Source: an uncultured Clostridia bacterium (lineage in GTDB: Bacteria > Bacillota > Clostridia > TANB77 > CAG-508). From it: a stretch of 30,146 nucleotides of DNA. Positions 6,403-14,670 of the stretch are shown in pieces. Under the pieces are notes generated by a model. That model did not search any database. It worked only from the letters and a program-made list of their open reading frames with translations, and was not told the origin of the DNA. The position numbers were made by a program, and so were the translations under genes. The stretch lies in contig CALXSO010000003.1 in NCBI GenBank assembly GCA_944391155.1, forward strand, positions 1-30,146, read 5' to 3'. The number at the start of each line of letters is the position of its first letter. The stretch's first letter is position 1.

Positions 6403-8196
6403 TTAAACATTTTTTTTCATTTCCTTCAACTGTTTTATAATATCATCAGTTATTCCCTTTACTTTTTTTAGTTCAGAATCAGGAGCATTTTTTATATTCT
6501 CAACACTGCCAAATTTTTTCAACAATTCCTGTTTTTTGACTTTTCCAATTCCCTTTATATCATCTAATTCAGACTTAGTCACTTCCTTATCTCTCAATTT
6601 TCTATGATAAGTTATTGCTGTATCATGGACAGTATCTTGAAACTTTGTAATTAAATTTTTTAAAGTTTCAGAAATATCTAATTCATTTCTATCCTCATCC
6701 ATTAAAGCCCTTGTTTGATGTTTCTCATTTTTTACCATTCCAAAAACAGGAATATCCAAATTATATTTTTGTATTGCTCTTTTTGTAGCTCTAATTTGTG
6801 TAATTCCTCCATCTGCAAAAATAACATCTGGCAGTTTACCAAAACCACCATTAGGATTTTCTATTGAATGCTTCAATCTTCTAGTTATTACTTCTTCCAT
6901 ACATTTAGGGTCATCTTGTCCATAAACTGTTTTTATTTTAAACCTTCTTGATAAATTTTTCTTTATAACACCATCTTGCATAACACACATAGCAGCAACC
7001 ATATTCTGTCCAGATAAATTAGAGATATCATATGTCTCAATTTTTCTAGGTAATTTTTCCATCTTTAAAACTTGTTTCAATTCTAACAAAATTTCACTCT
7101 TATCTTTCTCTTTATTTTCCAAAGTAACTCTACTATTTATTTCAGCCATCTCAACAAATCTTAATTTTTCACCTTTTTTAGGACTTTTTAATTCCACTTT
7201 CTTTCCCAATTTTGTGGATAACCATTTTTCAATTGAATCCTTATCTTCTAATTCTTCTCTTAGCATTATCTTATTAGGAATATTAGGATTATCTAGATAA
7301 TATTGTTTTATAAAACCTGATAAAATTTCTTTATCTTCCATATCTTTAAGCTCTGGAAAGAAATAATGTTCCCTACCGATCATTTTACTTCCTCTTACAA
7401 AAAATATCTCTATGCAAACATTCATATCAGACTTATATAATCCAATTACATCAATATTATTTTCTGAAATATTAGAAACTTTTTGCTTTTCAGAAACTCT
7501 CTCTATTGCTTGTTTTCTATCTCTTATATATGCAGCCTTCTCAAACTCCAAATTTTGAGAAGCTTCTTTCATTTGTTCATTAAGTTCTTTTAAAATTTTA
7601 TCAGTTTTTCCCTCTAACAAATCTATTATCTCATTTATTTGTTTTCTGTATTCTTCCTTAGAAACATATCCAACACAAGGAGCTAAACATCTTTTTATAT
7701 GATAATTCAAACAAGGTCTAGTAGTTGATTTAAAGTTCCTACACTGACGAATTTTATACTTTTGTTTTATAAAATCTACCATTTCTTTTGCAGCACCTGG
7801 ATTAGCATATGGTCCAAAATATTTTGAACCGTCATTTATAATTCTTCTTGTTATAATAACATTTGGAAAATCAGATTTTAAATCTACTTTAATATATGGA
7901 TATGTTTTATCATCTTTTAATAATACATTAAATTTAGGTCTATTCTTCTTTATCAAATTACACTCCAAAATAAGAGCTTCTGCTTCATTATCCACTACAA
8001 TATATTCAAAATGATCAATCAAACTTACCATATTTTCTATTCTTTTAGTCTTATTTGTCTTTCTAAAATATTGCCTAACCCTATTTCTTAATGAAATAGC
8101 TTTCCCCACATATATTATATTATCATCCTTATCATGCATAATATAAACTCCAGGTTTATTAGGTAATTTCTTTAACTCTTCTTCTATATTAAACAT
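6403..8196 (-). CDS. uvrC: Excinuclease ABC subunit C
   Basis: UvrC makes the 3' and 5' incisions around bulky DNA lesions in nucleotide excision repair, working with UvrA and UvrB. At 597 aa it is full length. The N-terminal GIY-YIG nuclease shows GVY (16-18), IIYVG (27-31) and R40. Cysteines C152, C162, C170 and C174 match the spacing of the reported iron-sulfur-binding cysteines. The UvrB-binding UVR motif is at about 201-236, the RNase H-like second nuclease domain fills about 370-540, and the C terminus has a helix-hairpin-helix (DDIKGIGKVKK). GAGGAG lies about 6 nt before the ATG. It is a single-gene unit, convergent with the 46-aa gene. Confidence 0.97.
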   Translation of the reverse strand: MFNIEEELKKLPNKPGVYIMHDKDDNIIYVGKAISLRNRVRQYFRKTNKTKRIENMVSLIDHFEYIVVDNEAEALILECNLIKKNRPKFNVLLKDDKTYPYIKVDLKSDFPNVIITRRIINDGSKYFGPYANPGAAKEMVDFIKQKYKIRQCRNFKSTTRPCLNYHIKRCLAPCVGYVSKEEYRKQINEIIDLLEGKTDKILKELNEQMKEASQNLEFEKAAYIRDRKQAIERVSEKQKVSNISENNIDVIGLYKSDMNVCIEIFFVRGSKMIGREHYFFPELKDMEDKEILSGFIKQYYLDNPNIPNKIMLREELEDKDSIEKWLSTKLGKKVELKSPKKGEKLRFVEMAEINSRVTLENKEKDKSEILLELKQVLKMEKLPRKIETYDISNLSGQNMVAAMCVMQDGVIKKNLSRRFKIKTVYGQDDPKCMEEVITRRLKHSIENPNGGFGKLPDVIFADGGITQIRATKRAIQKYNLDIPVFGMVKNEKHQTRALMDEDRNELDISETLKNLITKFQDTVHDTAITYHRKLRDKEVTKSELDDIKGIGKVKKQELLKKFGSVENIKNAPDSELKKVKGITDDIIKQLKEMKKNV

Positions 8197-8224
8197 TTTA
8201 ATCTCCTCAAATAAAATTTTTTGA

Positions 8225-8253
8225 AATATATTAACATTTGGATTTATCTACAA
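8225..8253 (-). promoter_or_regulatory. Possible uvrC promoter
   Basis: On the minus strand TTGTAG (8253-8248) and TATATT (8230-8225) are 17 nt apart, putting the start about 20 nt before the ribosome binding site. Only the -10 box is close to consensus. No LexA-type operator was recognised. Confidence 0.4.
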
Positions 8254-8552
8254 AATTAAGTCCGAACTATAACTTACATATTTATTATTCTTTATATTAC
8301 AATCAAAAAAATTTAAAAATACTTGTTTCAATTCGTTTAAAAATAGCACTCTCACAACTACATTATACTAAAAAATATAAAATTTATCAATTAGTTACTT
8401 TTCAGCTTAGATTGAATTTATTAATTTACTCAGCGTGGTCAATCTCTAAAATTTTATTAAAGAGTCTTAAATTAGATTTTCATAACGAGAATGTGTTAAG
8501 TCTGAACAATAACATCAATTAAACTTTAATTTGAAATTTTTTATTCTTAGAC
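8254..8552. other. Gene-free AT-rich stretch with an 18-bp direct repeat
   Basis: No gene is supported; the plus-strand frame at 8238-8522 has no ribosome binding site and no recognisable protein features. TTAAGTCCGAACTATAAC (8256-8273) recurs with two changes as TTAAGTCTGAACAATAAC (8496-8513). The ~220 nt between them shows no terminal inverted repeats or other structure that I could find. It may be a decayed insertion, but this is not demonstrable here. Confidence 0.4.
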
Positions 8553-8581
8553 TTGCCTATTTTTACAACTTATTGTATATT
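8553..8581 (+). promoter_or_regulatory. glmS promoter
   Basis: TTGCCT (8553-8558) and TATATT (8576-8581) are spaced by 17 nt. The transcript would start about 55 nt before the glmS ribozyme cleavage site. Confidence 0.6.
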
Positions 8582-8640
8582 ATATAATAAAATTGAATTT
8601 AATGCATCATACTAAAAAGAAAGGAGTTATAAAATATAAA

Positions 8641-8790
8641 TAAGCGCCTGAACCATGAAAGGTTGACGAGGTCTAAAGTTATCGAAATTATCGGCGGATG
8701 CTTTAGTGGCTTGCTTAGTCATATGATTTTTCAAAAAATAATAGTAATATTATAACAAAAAAAATCAAAAGCGTTGCATTACTTTCAATT
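8641..8790 (+). ncRNA. glmS ribozyme: glmS ribozyme-riboswitch
   Basis: The 5' end AGCGCCTGAACC (8643-8654), then GGTTGACGAGG (8661-8671), TTATCGAAATTATCGGCGGATG (8679-8700; quoted in parts: TTATCGA and CGGCGGATG) match the conserved core of the glmS ribozyme. P3 is CTAAAG pairing with CTTTAG just around that core. Cleavage is expected between A8643 and G8644. Downstream A/T-rich hairpins (about 8725-8775) correspond to P4/P4.1. Glucosamine-6-phosphate binding triggers self-cleavage and lowers glmS mRNA, a feedback loop known in Gram-positive bacteria. The 3' boundary is approximate. Confidence 0.93.
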
Positions 8791-8838
8791 CCAAAATTAA
8801 ATATTAATTTAATTAAAACATTACTTAGGAGGTATACT

Positions 8839-10683
8839 ATGTGTGGAATTGTAGGTTACATAGGAAATAAAAAAGCCTGTCCAATTTTAATTGCAGGTTT
8901 AACTAGATTAGAATACAGAGGATATGACTCTGCTGGAGTATCAACCATTGAAAAAAATGGTTTATCACTAATGAAAACTAAAGGTAGAGTTAAAAATTTA
9001 AATGATCTAAAAGGAATTGACAAACTTGAAGGTACTATTGGAATAGCACATACCAGATGGGCAACACATGGAAAACCATCAAATGAAAACTCTCACCCAC
9101 ATCAAGATAATAGCAAGACTTTTAGTGTTGTTCATAATGGAATTATTGAAAATTACGCAGAATTAAAAAATCTTTTAGAAGAAAAAGGATATCATTTCTA
9201 TTCTCAAACAGATACAGAAGTAATTCCAAACTTAATTCATTATTATTTTCTAAAAGATAAAGAAGATAATAGTACAATGAAATTTTTAAAAGCTGTTAGA
9301 AATGCTTGTTTAGATTTAAAAGGAAGTTTCGCAATCGAAGTTATATCAAGCTATTTTCCTGATAATATGATTGTCGTTAGAAAAGACAGCCCTTTAGTTA
9401 TAGGAACTTGTGAAAACGAAAAATATATATCTTCAGACATACCAGCTATATTGTCATATACTCGTGATTTTTATCTATTAAATAATTTAGAATTTACTAT
9501 ATTATCAAAAAATTCTGCAAAATTTTTTGATACTGAATTAAATGAAATTAAAAAGAAACTTGATGTCATAGAATGGAACTCTTCTGCCGCTGAAAAAGAT
9601 GGATATGATGACTTTATGCTAAAAGAGATATACGAACAACCTTCAGCAGTTAGAGAAACTATTGGTTCAAGAATTTCTAATGATTTAAAATGTGAAATTG
9701 AAGAATTAAAATTTAGCAAAAAACAATTACAAGAAATTACAAAAATATATATCGTAGCATGTGGAACAGCAATGCATGCTGGGCTTTCTGGAAAAAACAC
9801 TATAGAAAAGATATGCCGAATTCCAACAGAAGTAGATATCGCTTCAGAATTTCGCTATCGTGATCCTATAATAGATAAAAATACTTTATGCATATTTATA
9901 TCTCAATCAGGTGAAACAGCTGATACTATAGCTGCATTAAAACTTGCTAAATCTAAAGGTGCAACAACATTGGCTATTTCAAATGTTATAGGTAGCTCTA
10001 TAACAAGAGAAGCTGACTATTCAATTTATACACATGCTGGCCCAGAAATAGCAGTTGCTTCAACAAAAGCATACACATCACAAGTAGCATTAATAAATAT
10101 TATTGCAATTTACTTTGCCGAAATTTTACAATCTACTAAAAGTGAATATTTAAATTTTTTAAAACAAGAACTTTTATCTTTGCCAAAAAAAATCGAAGAA
10201 ACTTTAAAATGTAAAGATCAAATATTTGAATTTGCAAAAAAAGTTTATCAAGAAAAAGATATGTTTTTCTTAGGAAGAGGTGTTGATGAAACAGTTGCAA
10301 AAGAAGGTTCTTTAAAATTAAAAGAAATTTCATATATCCACAGTGAAAGCTATGCTGCTGGTGAATTAAAACATGGTCCTATTGCTTTAATTGAAAATGG
10401 AATTACAGTCGTTGGAATAATGACTGATGAAAACTTAGTAGAAAAAACTGTTAGTAACATTCAAGAAGTTATAACAAGAGGTGCTAAAACTTTAATTATC
10501 ACTAATCAAAAAATCAACTACAATAATTTCAATGAAGTTATCATTATTCCTGAAATAGCACCTTTTATCTCCCCTATACTTTCAGTAATTCCTCTTCAAT
10601 TACTATCATATTTTATATCAAAAGAAAAAGGACTTGATGTAGATAAACCTAGAAACTTAGCCAAATCCGTTACAGTAGAATAA
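8839..10683 (+). CDS. glmS: Glutamine-fructose-6-phosphate aminotransferase (isomerizing)
   Basis: GlmS makes glucosamine-6-phosphate from fructose-6-phosphate and glutamine, the first step toward UDP-GlcNAc and the cell wall. It is 614 aa, normal length. The protein starts MCGIVGYIG, so Cys2 becomes the N-terminal nucleophile of the glutaminase domain (about 1-240), with HTRWATHG and HNGIIENY motifs. Two SIS sugar-isomerase domains follow, with FISQSGETADT in the first and FLGRGVDETVAKEGSLKLKE (20 residues) in the second, and the C terminus ends KPRNLAKSVTVE as expected. AGGAGG is 7 nt before the ATG. The upstream ribozyme senses the product. Confidence 0.98.
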   Translation: MCGIVGYIGNKKACPILIAGLTRLEYRGYDSAGVSTIEKNGLSLMKTKGRVKNLNDLKGIDKLEGTIGIAHTRWATHGKPSNENSHPHQDNSKTFSVVHNGIIENYAELKNLLEEKGYHFYSQTDTEVIPNLIHYYFLKDKEDNSTMKFLKAVRNACLDLKGSFAIEVISSYFPDNMIVVRKDSPLVIGTCENEKYISSDIPAILSYTRDFYLLNNLEFTILSKNSAKFFDTELNEIKKKLDVIEWNSSAAEKDGYDDFMLKEIYEQPSAVRETIGSRISNDLKCEIEELKFSKKQLQEITKIYIVACGTAMHAGLSGKNTIEKICRIPTEVDIASEFRYRDPIIDKNTLCIFISQSGETADTIAALKLAKSKGATTLAISNVIGSSITREADYSIYTHAGPEIAVASTKAYTSQVALINIIAIYFAEILQSTKSEYLNFLKQELLSLPKKIEETLKCKDQIFEFAKKVYQEKDMFFLGRGVDETVAKEGSLKLKEISYIHSESYAAGELKHGPIALIENGITVVGIMTDENLVEKTVSNIQEVITRGAKTLIITNQKINYNNFNEVIIIPEIAPFISPILSVIPLQLLSYFISKEKGLDVDKPRNLAKSVTVE

Positions 10684-10693
10684 AATATCATTC

Positions 10694-10731
10694 AAAAAAG
10701 AAATGTAGCAAATTAGCTACATTTCTTTTTT
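10694..10731 (+). terminator. glmS terminator
   Basis: AAAAAAGAAATGTAGC (10694-10709) pairs perfectly with GCTACATTTCTTTTTT (10716-10731) over a 6-nt loop, 11 nt after the glmS stop codon. Confidence 0.92.
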
Positions 10732-10848
10732 GGAATCTTCAAGAAATTTTACCAAAAAAGCCTTGTCAAATATTGGCAAAATGCCATAGAAACTTTTATT
10801 TTACCAAAAAAATTTATATATCAACCTTTTGGTCAGCTTATCCTTATG

Positions 10849-11121
10849 CTACACTGAATTGTATCCTAAAATTAATTTAATCAAAATTAATACTACAGCA
10901 CCAGGTAATCCAAGTAGTCCAATTACCATACTAGTTATAATATTTAAACCAATATGAAATCCAAAATTTGCACCAATTAAATTAATTACATAAATAACAA
11001 ATGCTCCTAATATAGAATTTATAATTAATTTTACAATTTTTTGAATAGGAACAATTAATATTTTTCCAAATAAAAAAATAAAGCAAATACAAGCTAAGAA
11101 TGTAATAATATTTGTATTCAT
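10849..11121 (-). CDS. bofA: BofA family pro-sigma-K processing inhibitor
   Basis: BofA is an integral membrane protein that holds the sigma-K-activating protease SpoIVFB inactive in the mother cell until the forespore signals. This 90-aa protein has three hydrophobic stretches (about 4-22, 28-50 and 58-85) and the family pattern IGANFGFHIGLNIITSMVIG (20 residues) followed by LLGLPGAVVL. The ATG has AAAGGA about 8 nt upstream. It lies downstream of yaaL, the same order as in Bacillus subtilis (recR-yaaL-bofA), but recR is not in this window. Its presence suggests a spore-forming ancestry; BofA homologues also occur where sigma-K control is reduced, so sporulation itself is not proven. Confidence 0.8.
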   Translation of the reverse strand: MNTNIITFLACICFIFLFGKILIVPIQKIVKLIINSILGAFVIYVINLIGANFGFHIGLNIITSMVIGLLGLPGAVVLILIKLILGYNSV

Positions 11122-11268
11122 TTAAAAAATCCTTTCTAAAATGTTATCATTACTAAACAATAATGATAAACATCTCTTTATCAGTATTAAAAGTCATTAA
11201 TCCTTAATTAGAATTTTTATCTATTACATTCTTATGTTTTTGCTTGTACATATATTCCTTTTTAATTT

Positions 11269-11550
11269 TTATCCAACTTCTTCATCCAAATTTCTAAATT
11301 CAATATCTTTTATAAAATCTACATTTAACCCCTTTGATTTAGCTAGTTTAATTAAATAATTTAACTTTGCCTGATTTGCCTTTATTTTATAGATATAAAA
11401 ATCTATCAGATCTGAATCTGCATATTCAAAATTATTATTCGCATTTTTTATTTCATCTCTAGTTTTTATTATTATTCTTATCAAATCTTTTTCCTTTTGA
11501 AATTCATCTCTTTCAATTATTTTTTGTTCCTTGCGATATTCTTCTAACAT
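11269..11550 (-). CDS. yaaL: YaaL-like DUF2508 protein
   Basis: A 93-aa charged, probably all-helical cytoplasmic protein of unknown function. The segment FEYADSDLIDFYIYKIKANQ (20 residues), then AKLNYLIKLAKSKGL, matches the DUF2508/YaaL pattern of an acidic D-L-I-D motif, a helix, and a lysine-rich stretch ending KxxGL. Position just before bofA supports the call, as in Bacillus. A G-rich site (six G) is about 5 nt before the ATG. A TATAAT box lies upstream on the minus strand but its -35 partner TTGGAA is 19 nt away, so the promoter is uncertain. The 147-nt gap to bofA contains no gene. Confidence 0.7.
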   Translation of the reverse strand: MLEEYRKEQKIIERDEFQKEKDLIRIIIKTRDEIKNANNNFEYADSDLIDFYIYKIKANQAKLNYLIKLAKSKGLNVDFIKDIEFRNLDEEVG

Positions 11551-11974
11551 CTTGTCCCCCCTATTTCAATTTATTCTATTATATTCAATTTTTTGAAAAA
11601 TATTCCAAAGTAGTAACAGCTCAAACTAAATTTTGTATAGTATTCTGAAAAAAGATAAATAGACTGTAATATACATTTTTATCAAAAATTTATGCAATAG
11701 CCTAAAGCCTTTTTTTGCAAAATATTTATACATTAACCTTTTATACATCTTACTTTTATAATTAAATAAATTTTAACCTTTTGTCGGTTTACCTTTACAC
11801 TAAACTAAATAGTGCCTTTAACTCGTTATTCGTCAGACAGATTACTTTCATACCATGCTGAATAGTAATTTTAAGTATAATTTAATTTAAAAAAATCATG
11901 CAAATCTATTGATTTTTTAGGCATTTTATAGGATAATAGATATGTAGGAAAATATTTTGAAAGGACTCATTTTA
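11551..11974. other. Intergenic region between yaaL and the coupling ATPase gene
   Basis: Divergent gap with no gene. It contains a hairpin at 11841-11869 (ATTACTTTCA against TGAATAGTAAT, one bulge) followed by TTTTAAG, and the ATPase promoter at 11909-11937. The stretch at 11775-11810, starting AACCTTTTGTCGGTTTACC, loosely resembles 10823-10859 at the end of bofA. Confidence 0.5.
11909..11937 (+). promoter_or_regulatory. Promoter of the VirD4-like gene
   Basis: TTGATT (11909-11914) and GATAAT (11932-11937) are spaced by 17 nt. The ribosome binding site begins about 22 nt downstream, so the leader is short. Confidence 0.6.
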
Positions 11975-14308
11975 ATGAAATTTATAGATAAATTTTTGAA
12001 AAAACTTAATGCTAGCAGAAATACTTTTGCAACATATATTCTAACTCTCATCACAGCTTACCTAGTTGTTGATAGAGTTGTTGAAATATTACTTATGGTA
12101 TTCACAGGAGTATCTTATTCTTATTGGGGACCAATTCAATATACATTAGCTCTAGCATGCCCAATATTTGCCTTTCTATTTTCAGGTAAGTCAGAATTTG
12201 CTACTTCAAATGCACAAAAAGTTAGTTTATTTTATACTTTTATTATTGCTTTAGCAGTAATTGCAATTTCAATGTTTATGCAATGGCTCAATTTAGGCGT
12301 CTGGTTGTTTCTTATTTCAGTACCAGGATATTCAGATTTAGTTACAAACTTCTCAGAGCTATTCAAACCTGCTCTAACAGCTATATCAGCTTTTATACCA
12401 ATTGTACTTGGATATAAAATATTTAACTTTTTATACTTTGGAGTTAATGATAGTTTAGACCAAACAAGATCAATCTGGGATTATGGAGGAATTGATTTAT
12501 CAGACTCAAAAGAAGGTCGTGGTGAATATACATGTGAAGTATTTTTTTGTAAAGACAAAGAAACTGGAAAAAGTGTAACAATTCCAGAAAGTTCTAGATA
12601 TCAATCACTTTTTGTTTGTGGTGGATCTGGTTCTGGAAAAACATCACTTGTTTTTGAACCACTAATAGCAAGAGATATTGAAAAAAAATTCTTTTTTAGA
12701 GAAGTTTCAAAAGAACTAGGTTTTACAGCACTAAAAACTGGTATTGCATATTTAAATAGACCATATGATAATGATTATTTAAATTCTAATTTTAATTTAA
12801 ATATGCTAAAACCTTCAGATGGAAAAGAAACTATTTTCCAAACTTTTATGAAAAAAATGTTACTAACTACAATGCCAGAATATACATATAAAAATTGTGG
12901 AATTACAGTTATGTCACCAGATAAAGAAATAGTGGATCATATGATAGATGTTTGTAATAATTTCCAAATTCCATATAATTTGATAGATCCAAATAATTCT
13001 GAATCTATTGGATTAAATCCATTTGTGTATGATGACCCAAATAAAATTGCAATAACTATATCTTCTGCACTAAAAACTATGTATAATACAAAGCATGAAG
13101 ATTTAGAAGAAGCTTATCGTGAAGATGTAGCAATTAGAACTATTGAAAATATAGCTATTCTACTAAAGGTAATGTATCCTAGAATGAATGAAGGAGCTCT
13201 ACCTAATCTTGAAGACATGTTAAAATTATTAACAAATTTTGAACTTATAGAAAAAATGTGTGAAATTATGGCACATGATACTGATTTAAAAGAAAAATAT
13301 AATGTTCAAATTTCTTTCTTCAAAAAATTTTTTTACAAAAATGCTTCTGCAAGAGATGATGCTGAAAGAATGATATATGCAGTTGTATCACAATTAGATA
13401 ATTTACTACGTAATTCTGGTGTAAAAAATATTTTATGTAATAGATATAATAATATAAATTTTGACAAAATGTTATCTGATGGTGAAGTTACATTTGTTTG
13501 CACAAGAAGAGGTGACCTAGGTTCTTCAGGACATAAAGCATTTGGATTATTCTTCCTAATATCAATGGAAAATGCAGTATTAAGAAGACCTGGTAATGAA
13601 AATTCTAGAGTTCCTAATTTCTTATATATTGATGAATTTCCAGATTTCATCTGCAAAGAAACTGAAGCAATTTTCACAATGTATAGAAAATATAAAATAG
13701 GTACTACTATTTCAGCTCAAAACTTAGCACAACTTGACTCCCCTACATCAAAAGAAAACTACAGAAAAACTATTCTTTCAAACTGTGTAAATAAAGTTTT
13801 CATGGGCTATGGAGAAAAAGGAGAATTAGAATGGTGGCAAACAGAATTTGGAAAACATCGTGAATGGGTTATGTCTAATACTATTGATTTTGATAAAATG
13901 AAATATGAATCAAAACATGGTGGTGTAGAATGGAAATATGTTGATACATTTAGCGTTGGTAAGTTACAAGGTGCAATAGGTGATAAAGACTGTGCATATA
14001 AAATTAAAGATATAGGTGGTAAATTATTAACAGGACCTGGTAAATTAAGCTACCTAGAATCAAAATATAAAGAACCTCACAAAGTAAAAGTATATGATTT
14101 TGGTAAATATTCAGATGGTGTTACAACAGCAACTGAAGACGATAACGATATTAAAAAGACGAAATTTAATCCTAAAAAACTTAATTTCGTTGATGAAAGA
14201 AATGAAATTAACCCTATTCAAACAGATACTACTGATTCTAAATATTTTTTTGATAGTGAAGATGCTATTGTTGTACCATTCAAAAAAGATAAAAAATCAT
14301 CAGAATAA
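11975..14308 (+). CDS. VirD4/TraG-family type IV coupling ATPase
   Basis: A 777-aa membrane ATPase of the family that hands DNA-protein complexes to a type IV secretion channel. The N terminus carries several hydrophobic segments (about 22-45, 53-70, 83-118 and 133-152). Walker A is GGSGSGKTS (216-224, Lys222), Walker B is FLYIDE (549-554), and SAQNLAQL (580-587) matches the glutamine-containing motif of TraG/VirD4 proteins. The C-terminal tail from about 700 is charged and probably disordered. The ATG at 11975 has AAAGGA 9 nt before it; TTG at 11957 precedes that site. No relaxase, VirB4-like ATPase or other conjugation gene is within the window, and codon use looks like its neighbours. Whether it serves conjugation or another export task is open. 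Confidence 0.85.
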   Translation: MKFIDKFLKKLNASRNTFATYILTLITAYLVVDRVVEILLMVFTGVSYSYWGPIQYTLALACPIFAFLFSGKSEFATSNAQKVSLFYTFIIALAVIAISMFMQWLNLGVWLFLISVPGYSDLVTNFSELFKPALTAISAFIPIVLGYKIFNFLYFGVNDSLDQTRSIWDYGGIDLSDSKEGRGEYTCEVFFCKDKETGKSVTIPESSRYQSLFVCGGSGSGKTSLVFEPLIARDIEKKFFFREVSKELGFTALKTGIAYLNRPYDNDYLNSNFNLNMLKPSDGKETIFQTFMKKMLLTTMPEYTYKNCGITVMSPDKEIVDHMIDVCNNFQIPYNLIDPNNSESIGLNPFVYDDPNKIAITISSALKTMYNTKHEDLEEAYREDVAIRTIENIAILLKVMYPRMNEGALPNLEDMLKLLTNFELIEKMCEIMAHDTDLKEKYNVQISFFKKFFYKNASARDDAERMIYAVVSQLDNLLRNSGVKNILCNRYNNINFDKMLSDGEVTFVCTRRGDLGSSGHKAFGLFFLISMENAVLRRPGNENSRVPNFLYIDEFPDFICKETEAIFTMYRKYKIGTTISAQNLAQLDSPTSKENYRKTILSNCVNKVFMGYGEKGELEWWQTEFGKHREWVMSNTIDFDKMKYESKHGGVEWKYVDTFSVGKLQGAIGDKDCAYKIKDIGGKLLTGPGKLSYLESKYKEPHKVKVYDFGKYSDGVTTATEDDNDIKKTKFNPKKLNFVDERNEINPIQTDTTDSKYFFDSEDAIVVPFKKDKKSSE

Positions 14309-14314
14309 TTATGA

Positions 14315-14431
14315 GAAAAGTATCAAAGCTATATAAATATGGATTACGCAAATCTTTTTATAGGTAACCATTCTTGTTGTATAGGGAAAATCCATATATT
14401 GTCACAATAAAAGCCGATTTTCCCTATACAA
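14315..14431 (+). repeat. Structured dispersed repeat, copy B
   Basis: Copy B of the element also seen at 3261 and 14671, starting just after the ATPase stop codon. Shared blocks are CAAAGCTA, then ACGCAAATCTTTTTATAG, GGTAACC, TTCTTGTTGTATA, CCATATAT and AATAAAAG. Stem 2 is a perfect 16-bp duplex: TTGTATAGGGAAAATC (14377-14392) with GATTTTCCCTATACAA (14416-14431). Stem 1 is poorly paired in this copy. A terminator begins 2 nt later, as in copy A. Confidence 0.7.
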
Positions 14432-14432
14432 T

Positions 14433-14476
14433 AAAAGAGAATAATTTATCACATAAGTGGTATATTATTCTCTTTT
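14433..14476. terminator. Terminator after the VirD4-like gene
   Basis: AAAAGAGAATAAT (14433-14445) pairs with ATTATTCTCTTTT (14464-14476) around an 18-nt loop, with a further T on the plus strand. It directly follows repeat copy B, the same layout as after copy A. Confidence 0.8.
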
Positions 14477-14634
14477 TATCACTTCTTTTATTCTTTCTCA
14501 TCACTTATTTTTTATTTTTTCTCATCACTTATTTTTTATTTTTTCTCATCACTTTTTTTTATTATTTCTCATCACTTATTTTTTATTTTTTCTTATCACT
14601 TATTTTTTATTTTTTCTTATCACTTATTTTTATT
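14473..14634. repeat. 24-bp minisatellite, about seven units
   Basis: Units begin at about 14473, 14497, 14521, 14545, 14568, 14592 and 14616; the consensus is CTCATCACTTA followed by a T-rich tail of 13 nt. One unit is 23 bp. The first unit overlaps the T tract of the terminator at 14433-14476, which suggests the array grew from it. Because 24 is a multiple of three, all frames stay partly open and give a repetitive hydrophobic translation (SHHLFFIF), but there is no start with a binding site. Confidence 0.85.
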
Positions 14635-14670
14635 CAAAATAATAAATAAATTTTAATGTTTTAATTTTAA

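Noticed and set aside
8238..8522. 94-aa plus-strand reading frame between uvrC and glmS
   Set aside because: No ribosome binding site, composition of random AT-rich sequence, and it overlaps the likely uvrC promoter.
8620..8666. AAAGGAG site and ATG within the glmS leader
   Set aside because: The ATG lies inside the ribozyme and its frame stops after three codons; the conserved ribozyme core explains the bases.
11841..11869. Hairpin upstream of the VirD4-like gene as an oriT or riboswitch
   Set aside because: It lies upstream of the predicted promoter, so it is not in the mRNA leader, and no relaxase or nick-site-like sequence is present.
14473..14634. Possible CRISPR array
   Set aside because: Units are directly adjacent 24-mers without spacers, low complexity, and no cas gene is near.
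14374..14649. Repetitive hydrophobic reading frames (SHHLFFIF-type)
   Set aside because: They are translations of the 24-bp minisatellite, which stays open in several frames because the unit is a multiple of three; no start with a binding site.
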